A DNA stretch of 64,000 nt from CAYVBE01 sp964572825 (GTDB taxonomy: Bacteria; Planctomycetota; Brocadiia; SM23-32): assembly GCA_964572825.1 (NCBI GenBank), contig CAZNGS010000006.1:1-64000 (forward strand). Reading direction: 5' to 3'. This document shows, one piece after another, positions 45,060 to 54,600 of this stretch. The first letter of the stretch is position 1, and each line of letters starts with the position of its first letter. Below the pieces are notes generated by a model. That model was not told where the DNA came from. It saw only the letters and a list, made by a program, of their open reading frames with translations, and made no database searches. The position numbers were made by a program, and so were the translations under genes.

Positions 45060-45617
45060 GGCCGACAGTGCGGCCGTCTACGTGGAATCCGGTGCCCCGC
45101 GGATCGAAAACTGCCGGATCACTTCGAAGGGTCTATCGTGCCTTGAGGTGGCGGGTGGTAACCCGCAGGTTGCCGGTCTGGTCATCCGCGACGGGAACCG
45201 GAGCGGCATATTCGTGCATGGCGCGGGCGGCGGGACCTACGAGGGCGTCGAGGTCCGCGACTGCGCGGGCAGCGGCATCGTGGTCAGCGACGGCGCGCAG
45301 CCGGTCTTCCGCAACGTCACCATCGAGCGGTGCAAGAAGGGGGGGCGAACATCTACGAGGCCGGCGGGGGCACATTCGACCACGTGGAGGTCGCGCACTG
45401 TTCGACCGGCGGATTCGTCGTGAGGGAGGGTGGCGACCCGACGGTGCGTTTCTGCGAGATACACGACAACGATGGCGACGGGGTCCTCGTTCTGGAAGAG
45501 GGGAAGGGAACCTTCGAACACAATCACATCTGGGGCAATCTGGGGCAGGCGCTGCGGATCAGCCCCGGCGCCTCTCCGACGCTCAGCTCCAACCATACCG
45601 AGGGCAATCGCACGTAG
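45004..45617 (+). pseudogene. Beta-helix sensor part of the kinase, in two shifted frames
   Basis: Right-handed beta-helix coils such as AVYVESGAPRIENCRITSKG, GGNPQVAGLVIRDGNRSGIFV, AQPVFRNVTIERC read in frame 1 from about 45004. After a run of seven G (45339-45345) they continue in frame 0 as GGANIYEAGGGTFDHVEVAHC and EGKGTFEHNHIWGNLGQALRI, stopping at 45617. Two indels thus bracket about 340 bases, and the final frame is that of the kinase. The repaired gene would run 43860-45617. The 124 bases after it hold nothing I can name. Confidence 0.7.
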
Positions 45618-45741
45618 GGCCGCGCGAGCTTCGATTCTACGGTTCGAGATGGTGCTGTAAGAGCCGGACATGCCGGCCGGGGGCGCAACGCGGGATAGGC
45701 CTGCCCCGTGGGAACGTAAACTGCGGCCGGTGCAAGCGATC

Positions 45742-48324
45742 TCAGCAGTGCCGCATCGCCGCGCGGAGGCGGTCCCGGAGCACTCGGGCGGCCGCGCGCA
45801 CGTTCGGCTCGTGCAACGCCTCGTGGTGATAGCCGGGCACGCGATGCACCTCCAGTTCGTCGCACCATTCGTCCCAGCCCTTCCGGGGGTCCCGGAGGGC
45901 CAGAACGCGCGTCCCCGAAGACCACAGATAGGTGATGCGGCCCGGGTAGGGGTGCAGCTCATAGCGTCGGGCCGCCAGTCGGCTGGCCTTGATGGTCTCG
46001 GACACGCACCCCCGCAGGGAGACCCCTCGTTCGCAGGCCGGAAAGAGGAGTTTCGCCGCCCGCAACGCCGTTTCCGCCAGGCCCCGGGGGGAAGAGGCCG
46101 CGCGGTTTATCCATCCGTACGCTCCCCAGAAGGGAGCGATCCGGGGCACGCGGCGCAGCGTGTCAACCATCGCCAGCAGGTCCACTTTCTCTCCCTGCTC
46201 GGCGAGGCGGCACGCCATCTCGAAAGCCACCGTGCCCCCGGCGGAGATGCCTCCCATCAGGAACGGCCCCGCCGGCGCGATCTCGCGGACGCGGGCCAGG
46301 TAACGATCGGCCAGCTCCGTCACCTCGAAAGGCGGCTCCAGCCCCCGCACGGGCCAGGGACTGAGCCCGTAGAGCGGCTGTTCACCGCCCAGGTGTTTCG
46401 CCAGGGGGAACAGAACCCAGGCCGTGCCGGGGCAGACGAAGAAGAACGGCGGCTGTGTGCCTTCCGGCTGGATGGGGACGAGTTCGGAGGAACGCAGGGG
46501 GGTCCGTCCGTTTGCCAGAACCGCGGCGAGCTCTCGGGCCGTCGGCGCGCCGTAAAAGAGCGGCGCGGGGATATCCCGTCCCGTTACGGCCTCGAGCCTG
46601 GCGAGCATGCGGGCGGCCGTGAGCGAGTCGCCCCCCAGTTCGAAGAAATTCTCCCCCGGCGAGACGCGGTCCACGCCGAGCATCTGCTGCCAGACCGCGC
46701 TCACCAGCCGGAAAGCCGCGTTCGGCACCGATTTCTGAGCCCGGTCCGTCCCCTGCGCGGCGGCATCCAGGCACCTGCGAGCCAGCGCGGAGCGCCGCAC
46801 TTTGCCGGAGCGCGTCCGCGGCAGTTGGTCGCCAATGAAAACGCGTTTGGGCACCTGCGCGAGCGAGAGCCGGTGAGCCGCGAAGCGGACGATCTCTTCT
46901 TCTCCGGCCGTGCAGCCTTCCCGCGGCACGACCATCGCCGCCACCTCTTCCCCGAGCCGCTCGTCCGGGTAGCCGAAGCAGGCCGCCTCGGCGACCCCGG
47001 GATGCCCCAGCAGGACCTGCTCGACCTGGCGGGGAGAAATCATCTCGCCTCCCCGGTTGATCAGCTCCTTCAGCCTGCCCGTGATGAACAGATACCCGTC
47101 GTCATCCACGTAGCCCATGTCGCCGGTGCGCAGCCAGCCGTCGCGGAAGGCTTCTTCATTCAGCCTGTCGCTGCCCTCGTAGCGGCGGATGACGTTCCGC
47201 CCACGGATGAGGATCTCGCCCTCCCGCCCGTCGGGCAGAGGTCTGCCCTCCAGGTCGGCGATGGCAACCTCGGGCCCCAGGGGGACGCCCACGGACCCCG
47301 GTTTGCGGCGACCCGGCGGCAGGAGGTTGCTGGTGATCTGGGGGGATGCTTCCGTCATACCGTAAGAGTCGATGACCGGGACGCCGAAGGTTTCCTCCAA
47401 CCCCTTCATCACCTGCACGGGCAGGGGACTGGCGGCCGAGGCGATGAACCGCAGCCGGTGCGCCACGCCGCCCCGTTTGGCCCGGTTCGCCTGGACCAGC
47501 ACGTCCCGGTGGATGGCCGGAGAGCCGGAGTACCACGTCGCCCCCGATTGAACCAGCCATCCCGGGCAACTGGCTGCCGGAAATCCCGAAGTGCAATAGA
47601 CGCTGCCGCCGGACAGCAGCGGTGCCAGAACGCACCGCACCAGGGCGTGGATATGAAAGAGCGGCATCGCGTTGAGGCAACAGTCCGCCGGGCCAAGTCG
47701 GCAGACCGTCGCGATGGTCAGCGCACTGAAGCAGAGGTTATCGTGTGTGAGCGGAACGAGCTTGGGACGGGACGTGGTGCCGGAGGTCTCCAGCAGCAGG
47801 GCCACCTCCCGGGGGCCGGGGACCCGGGGCCTCACGGGAGACCGTCGCGGGCCTGCCACCGGTTCGAGCTCTCCCAGGCAAGCACCGTGTGGATGCGCGT
47901 CCACGACCGGAACACCGCACCTGGCGGCTGCCTGGTAAAGTCCCGGTACCGCCCCGGCGGCCCTCAGAACTGCGTCCGGCCGAAGGCGGCTCAGACGCCG
48001 GGTGAACCCCTCCGTGCCCAGGTCCGGGTCCAGCGGTGCGCAGGCCGCGGCGCTGGCAACCGCCAGGAAAGCCGCCGCCATGGCCGGCCCGTTGGGCAGC
48101 GCGACGGCAACCCGCGCCCCACGACCTATGCCCAGCCCTGCCAGGGCCCCACGGGTCCGCTCCAGCTCCTCGGCCAGTTGCCCGTAGGTCAGCGGCGGGC
48201 ACTCGCCACCCAGCAGCGCCGGGGCATCCGGAGCGGCCCGCGCACCGGCCCGCAGACACTGCGGGATGCTGAGCGGCTCGGAGGGCAGCGACAGGATCTG
48301 TTCGATGGGGCACGGTGCAGCCAT
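45742..48324 (-). CDS. Acyl-AMP ligase - carrier protein - thioesterase protein
   Basis: This 860-residue protein has three parts. An adenylate-forming ligase (about 20-520) carries LLLETSGTTSRPKLVPLTHDN, SYGMTEASPQ, TGDMGYVDDDGYLFITGRLKELINRGGE and the LPRTRSGKVRR lysine. A carrier domain (about 545-610) has phosphopantetheine Ser in FFELGGDSLTAARML. A type I thioesterase (about 630-850) has GGISAGGTVAFEMA, with the late His in GYHHEALHEPN. The sequence resembles acyl-CoA synthetase/oxalate-CoA-ligase-type enzymes more than amino-acid adenylation. It should activate or load an acyl chain and release a product. It is the last gene of the lipid unit and the carrier protein gene lies just upstream. 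Confidence 0.85.
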   Translation of the reverse strand: MAAPCPIEQILSLPSEPLSIPQCLRAGARAAPDAPALLGGECPPLTYGQLAEELERTRGALAGLGIGRGARVAVALPNGPAMAAAFLAVASAAACAPLDPDLGTEGFTRRLSRLRPDAVLRAAGAVPGLYQAAARCGVPVVDAHPHGACLGELEPVAGPRRSPVRPRVPGPREVALLLETSGTTSRPKLVPLTHDNLCFSALTIATVCRLGPADCCLNAMPLFHIHALVRCVLAPLLSGGSVYCTSGFPAASCPGWLVQSGATWYSGSPAIHRDVLVQANRAKRGGVAHRLRFIASAASPLPVQVMKGLEETFGVPVIDSYGMTEASPQITSNLLPPGRRKPGSVGVPLGPEVAIADLEGRPLPDGREGEILIRGRNVIRRYEGSDRLNEEAFRDGWLRTGDMGYVDDDGYLFITGRLKELINRGGEMISPRQVEQVLLGHPGVAEAACFGYPDERLGEEVAAMVVPREGCTAGEEEIVRFAAHRLSLAQVPKRVFIGDQLPRTRSGKVRRSALARRCLDAAAQGTDRAQKSVPNAAFRLVSAVWQQMLGVDRVSPGENFFELGGDSLTAARMLARLEAVTGRDIPAPLFYGAPTARELAAVLANGRTPLRSSELVPIQPEGTQPPFFFVCPGTAWVLFPLAKHLGGEQPLYGLSPWPVRGLEPPFEVTELADRYLARVREIAPAGPFLMGGISAGGTVAFEMACRLAEQGEKVDLLAMVDTLRRVPRIAPFWGAYGWINRAASSPRGLAETALRAAKLLFPACERGVSLRGCVSETIKASRLAARRYELHPYPGRITYLWSSGTRVLALRDPRKGWDEWCDELEVHRVPGYHHEALHEPNVRAAARVLRDRLRAAMRHC

Positions 48325-48355
48325 TCAGCCTCCGCAAGCGCAGTCTGGCGGGCCA

Positions 48356-48619
48356 TCACGATCGGCGAGACCCCCGCCGCACCAGGGCGGCGAGGTCACC
48401 CACCGTGCGCAGCTTCAGCAGATCCTCCGGCCGGAATCGCACTCCCCGGACGGCCTCCAGCCGTGTCAGGACCCTCAGCATCTGAGCCGAATCCAGCGGC
48501 ACATCCTCTCCCAGCACCGAGTCTCGTCCCACCTCGCAGCCGGAAAGGTCAACATACTGACCGATGACGGCGACCACGTCGTCCAAAACCACGTCTGCGC
48601 TGCTTTGGTGCGATGTCAT
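48356..48619 (-). CDS. Acyl carrier protein
   Basis: The 87 residues have the ACP four-helix layout, with attachment Ser in DVPLDSAQMLRVLTRLEAVRGVRFRPEDL and a C-terminal helix TVGDLAALVRR. The start is set at ATG 48619 because it overlaps the megasynthase stop (ATGA), so it is translationally coupled. Longer in-frame starts give an unrelated N-terminus. A discrete carrier beside a megasynthase that already has one suggests handover of an acyl group to another enzyme, such as the ligase/thioesterase next door. Confidence 0.82.
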   Translation of the reverse strand: MTSHQSSADVVLDDVVAVIGQYVDLSGCEVGRDSVLGEDVPLDSAQMLRVLTRLEAVRGVRFRPEDLLKLRTVGDLAALVRRGSRRS

Positions 48620-51600
48620 GGCGCGTCCCGCGTCTGTGTGGCTACTGCGTAAAAGCAATTGTGACTTCGGAGGCAGACCGCCCGGACCGCAAGGCCGGCC
48701 TCCGAGTCGAGGTCCACGACGATGTAGCGTCCGTCCAGTCGGGCGGTCCGCACCCGCAGGTTCGTCATAGTCAAAGAACTCCCGCCCGCGGTCTTCAGAG
48801 CGGCCTCCTTGGCGACCCAGAGGTTCATCAGCGTGGGCACCTCCAGCTCCCCCGTGCTTTCCCGCGTTGAGCGCACTTCGTCTGCGGTGCAGAACCTGCT
48901 CTGGAAGCGGTGGATGTCGAAGGCGACTTTCTCGACGTCTATGCCCACCGGGGCGGACTCCAGGGCGGCGGCCACCGCGAGCCCCTGGCTGTGCGCGATG
49001 GAGATGCGCGGCGTCTTCCCGGCATCACGCGCCCGCAGTGCGGGTGCTCCCTGCGCGTCGGGCAGCACTTCGAGCTCTGCCGCGGCCACTGTATCCCCTC
49101 GCAGGGACCGGACCGCCTCCTTGGCACAGATGCGTCCTGCCAGCCATTCGGACCGCCGTTTCGGGTGCGTGAGCCCTTCAAACAGCTCACGCTCCCGTTC
49201 GGAGAGCCATTCGTCCAGGAAATCTCCCTCCCCCGTCGCCTCCAGGGCGTTCATCACCAGGGGGATCTCCACCTCGGTCAGGCTCAGGCGCGTGGCCAGT
49301 CCAAGGCGCTGCGCGATTTCTCTGCGCTGGGGATGCCATCGCAGGTCCTCGAAGATGGGCCTCTCGGCCTCCGTGCGGTCGGGCTTCTCCGCGCGCACGC
49401 TGATCGCGCGCCGTATCCGCTCCCGGACGACGCCCAGGGCGTCCACACCCTCGATCTCATTGGAGAAGCGGCGCCCCTGCCAATCGCCTATCCGGGACCG
49501 GCAGCGGCGGGCCGTTGACGGCAGGTCACGCTCGTAGAACCGTATGGACTCGATGCTCTCCACATAGTGTGCCGGATTGGCCGTGGCGAACACGTCCGGG
49601 AGGGAGGCGAGGTAAAGCACGCCATCGAGTCGGAGGCAGTCCCCCGTGAACCGATCCTGTGACGCGGCGGAGCCCGGTGGCCCGAATACATCGCCGACTA
49701 TGCTGTCGACGGCCACCGACTGGATCGCGCGGATGTTCCGAAAACCTCCGCGCCGCCCCCGGGCCAGGCGCGTGTCCCAGAAGGCGTCCATCTCCACGGC
49801 GTGATCGCCAAGCGCATGGCGAACGACCAGCAGGGACGGCTCCGGAGGCGGCCGGCGGGTGCCGAACACGGCCACGCACGTCGCGTGGGACACCCGCTCG
49901 GCGTCCCCCCCGTGCGGCGGCCGGAACATGGTGAACACCTCGCACTCGAACGCTTCATTCTCCCCTCTCGCATCCGTGCGGACGGCCAGGGTGTTGAACC
50001 GGCGCGGCTCACCGCGGGGAAATCGCATGGGTCGCAGCAGTCGGACGTCCCGGACCTCAACGAGGGCCTTTCGCGGGTCCGCCAGGACGCCTGCCGCCTC
50101 CGCCATCATCTCCACGGCCGCCGCGCCCGGCAGCAGGGCCTCTCCCGCCACCCGGTGGTCTCTGGCCAGGGGATCGCCTTTCGGGTCGAAAACGCTGACG
50201 CCCCGGGCCGTGTCATCCCCGGTGACTTCGACGGTGTCCAGCAGGGGATGCGGGTCGGTTGCACCGCCTCCCGCAAGCAGCACACCGAACGGCTCCTCGC
50301 CCCGGAAAGACGTCGTCTCACTTTCTGTGGCCTGCAGTTCAGCGATGAAGTATTCGACGCCGTGTGCCTCCCGCACAAACGATCCCCCGGAGAGCCGCAC
50401 CCGCTCGATGATCTCCCCCACCCGTGTCATCCCGACGTTCAGCCAGGGACCATACACCAGGTTGAGCCAGCGCCCCTCCCTGTCGGCCCGTGCGGCAGCC
50501 GTCAGAAGCGAGGCCGTCTCGTGGCCGACGGAGTAGGAGGCCATGCCCATGTGGCCCCAGCGTCCGACGATGCTGGAGACGTTCACGAACGTATCCACTT
50601 CTGCATCCCCCAGGGCAGCCAGCAGGTTGGCGGTGCCGATCGCTTTGGGGCGCAGCCCCGCGATGAACCGGTCCGGTTCCAGCTCTTCGATCCGCTTTTC
50701 CACCAGCGAACCCGCGCCGCTCACCACCAGGTCGATGCAGCCGAAACGCTTTATGATTTCCCGTACGAGCTGCTGCACCGCAGCGGCGTCTGTCACATCG
50801 CACCGGCGGTACTCGACGCCCGCCGCCATCCGGCGCAGCAGCGCCAGATTGTGGCGGCGCTCCTGGTCCCACACCCGGCGCCAGGCCGCCCTGTCCACCT
50901 CGGCGGGCACAACTCGTCCATCCGATGCACGGAGCTCCCTGATGAGCGCGGCCCGCTCAGTCTCGAAACTCTCGGGTTCTGCGGGGTCGGCCGCGGTGAG
51001 GTCCACTTCGCTGCGGCCGACCACGATGAAGTGCACCTTTGCCCGGCCGGCAAGCTCCCGGCACATGGCGGCGGTGATGCCGCGCGCTCCGCCCACGGCC
51101 AGAACCACCGAGCCTTCCTTCAGGGGCGGCTGGTCCGAGGGTGCTCGATCGGCGGGCACCCAGTGAATCTCGTGGCGCCGTCCGTCCACGTAGCCGATCT
51201 CCGGGTGGCTCGGTGCGGCCGACATCTCCGCCACCACGCGCGCGGCAACTTCAGCCGGGTCGGTCTCGGGCTCGAAATCGATGTACAGGACGTCGAACAG
51301 ATCGGGATGATCGGAGAACATGCATCGGCTCAGGGCCAGTCCCACTGCGGACAGCGCGTGGGGGGCCTCCACCGCCGTTGCGCCCAGGTCTCCGCCCAGG
51401 GGCGTGGCCTCGACCCAGAGACATTTCTCCCGGCGCTCTTTGAGGGTCTGGACGATCTCCTGCGCCAGGGCCAGCAGCTTGCGGCTGCGTCTGTCGAAAA
51501 CCCGCTGCCAGTCTTCGCATTCCCCTGGCGTGGCCCCGGACTGGCGCGCCCAGCCGCACAGGTCCACGACCACGTCCGGGTGCTCCGGGAGGCCATCGTC

Positions 51601-54600
51601 GTCCATCGCGACCGTCATGACGGAGGCGCCGCTCGAGATGAGGCGGGCCTTCAGGGCCTCGGTCGGGGCGCCGGCAGCGGTCAACAGCGCGACTTTCCGG
51701 CCGGCGAGTCGCCCTTCATCCGCCGCAGCCGGCGGCCCCACCTCCCGCAATTCACACACGAGCCGGTGGCAGTCCGTTCTCCATTCGGTTTCGTCCGCAG
51801 CGGGTGGCTCGACCACGGGTGTGGTAGACTCCCCGCCGCTCAGGGTTTCCCGCACAACCCGCACGACGCCCCGGACGGTGCTGAGGTGTTCCCGGGTGCG
51901 CATCTCCGGGCTGGACCCCAGTTCGACTCCGAAACGGCCCTCCAGCTCGTTGAGTATCTCGGTCCGCTTGATGGAGTCCAGGCCGAGCTCAGCTTCCAGG
52001 TCCAGGTCCAGGTCGATGGCATCGGGGGGATAGCCCGTGCGACGGGCAAAGACGTCGATGACCTCACTGCACAAGGGGTCGTCATTGTCCTCATCCGGTG
52101 CAGCGACGCTCTCCGCGAAGTCCCGGAAATCCAGCCGCGCGATGTTCTCCAGCATCTCCTGGAGGAACGGTCGCCTTGTCGCCAGGTAGCGTTCAACTGC
52201 CTCGCGGGGCGCATCCTGGAGCGCCGCCGCGAACGGATCGGATGCCTGCGAGGCCCCCCTTCGGGTCTCCTTGCTTTCCCCTCCGGTGCGAACCGCCGGG
52301 ATGGGCTGGTGGGACGTCTTCAACCCACGGCGCCAGTGGGGGAGCACGGCGGGCAGGTCTACGTGGAGCCCACGGGCAAAGCAGTACGCCAGCGCGTGCA
52401 GCAACTGGGCGGCGGGAGAGACGCCGCGCACGTTCGTGGCAAAGCTCCAGTGCGGCCGCTCGCCGAGGATATTGTCGGTGAAGCTGCACAGGACGGATCC
52501 GGGGCCCACCTCCAGGAACAGACGGACTCCCGCCGCGTAGAGCGACTCGACGTTGGCCATAAACTCTACAGGGCTGACCAGATGCCTGGCCAGCGCATCG
52601 CGCAGTTCCTCGGCGAAGTTCCCGTCCGCCCGGTAGGCGGTGCCGGTCAGGTTGCACTGGACGGGGATTTCTGGCCGGCGCACGGGCAGGTACTCCAGGG
52701 CCTCACGGAAAGGGCCGACACAGGGCGACATGAGGTCGGTGTGAAAGGCGCTGGAGACGCGCAGGCGCCGGCATCGGTACCCGCGCTTCTCGAACAGCTC
52801 CAGCGACCGGTCCACGGCGGCCGTCTCACCGCTTATGACGCTCTGCATCCGACAGTTCTTGTTCGCCACCACTACCAGGCCCTGCACGTCGCGCAGCACG
52901 TCCTCCACCGCGTCGGCCGGGGCCGCCACGGCGGCCATGGATCCACTGCGATGGCATTGCTCGTAGGCCCTGGCGCCCCGCACGCAGGTCACAGCGCCGG
53001 TTGCCTCGAGCCCGAAGATGCCGGCCGCGTGCAGCGCGCCGTATTCCCCCACGCTGTGGCCCGCTGCCATGTGTGGCCGAATGCCCGCCCTGCGCAGGAA
53101 CAGGTCGATGGCGCACCACATGGCCAGCAGCGCCGGGTGGTTGTAATCGGTGCGAACCAGGTTCTCTTTCAGTTCCTCCAGTTCTTCTTCGCCCGGCTTG
53201 CCGTTCGGGAAGATCACCGGCAGGATGTCGTGGCCGGTCCAGCGCCTGGCCACCGCCGCAACGTCCTCGACAACCGGGCCAAGAAAGGGGAAAACGTCCA
53301 GCAGGTCGCCGCCCATACCAACGTACTGGCTGCCCTGGCCGGGGAAGAGAAAAGCGGTCCTCGCCCCATCTGCCAGGGGATCTTCGCCATAGTACACCCC
53401 CTGGGCGGAAGTTATCTCGGAGCGGTCCGGATCGGCCAGCGTTTGCCGGGCAAAGTGCAGCTTGGAGCCCAGATGCCGCGCGTCCCGCGCAAGCACGGCC
53501 AGCGAGCAGCGGCCGTGGCCGCACCTCTCCCACACCTGCCGGGCCAGGGACGCCAGGGCCTGGCCGGAGTCCGCCGCCGCCTCCGCCTCCGCGTCGGCGA
53601 TCTGCTCCAGCATCTGCCGACGCTCCGGAGCGCGGAAGAGAAACAGTTCCGAGGGCAGACGACTCTGCCCCGCCGGAGCAGCCGGGGCCTCCGCCGTCAC
53701 GCGGGGCGGCTCCTCCAGCACCACGTGGAAGTTCACTCCCCCGAATCCGAAAGCATTGACGGCGCCGCGCAGCGGCAACCCGTCGTCCGGCCAGGGAGAT
53801 GGTTCGGTGATCAAGTAAAAGGGTGACGATTCCCAGTCGTAGTCGTTGCGGGGCTGTTCGCAGTTCATGGTGGGGGGCAGCAAGCCGTGGTGCACGGCGA
53901 GGGCAACTTTGATCAGCCCCCCTATGCCGGCCGCCGTCTTCATGTGCCCCACCATGGACTTGACCGACCCCAGGGCCACGGACCGGCGCCGCTCCACGTA
54001 GGGTCCGAACACCTGCGTGAGGGACGAGAGCTCCGTGGGGTCCCCGGTCCGAGTGCCCGTCCCGTGCGCCTCCACCAGGCCGATGTCCCCCGGCGTGAAC
54101 GGCGCGCCCTGGTAGGCGCGCCGCATGGCCTGCACCTGGCCGGGAACGTGCGGGGCCGTGACGCTCCGGGCCGACCCGTCGCTCGAGCTGCCCACCGCGC
54201 GGATGACAGCGTAGATGCGGTCACCGTCGCGCACCGCGTCCGGGTAACGTTTCAGCACGACCATGCCGACCCCTTCGCCCATCACGAAACCGTCCGCCCT
54301 CTCGTCGAAGGGGAACGCCCCCGTGTCGGAAAGGACCCCCAGGCTGGAGAACATGACGTAGGTGGCCGGGTCCATGCGCGTCTCCACGCCGCCCGCCAGC
54401 ACCAGGTCGAACTGGCCGCTGTGCAGGCCCTGGATTCCGGCGTTGACGGCCGCCAGAGAAGAAGCGCACGCTCCATCCAGCGTGAAGCTGACGCCCCCCA
54501 GGTTGAAATGGTTGCAGATGCGTCCCGCGAAGACGCTCCCCAGCGTGCCCGCACAGGAGTCCTCGGTCAGCTCCGGCCTGCCCGCGACCGCGGCTTCCAT

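Noticed and set aside
49801..53826. Very long antisense open frame opposite the megasynthase, and similar ones opposite gspD, gspE, the ligase and the beta-helix gene.
   Set aside because: In DNA this GC-rich, the frame opposite a real gene stays open by codon bias. These frames have no domain signatures, while the sense frames have intact motifs.
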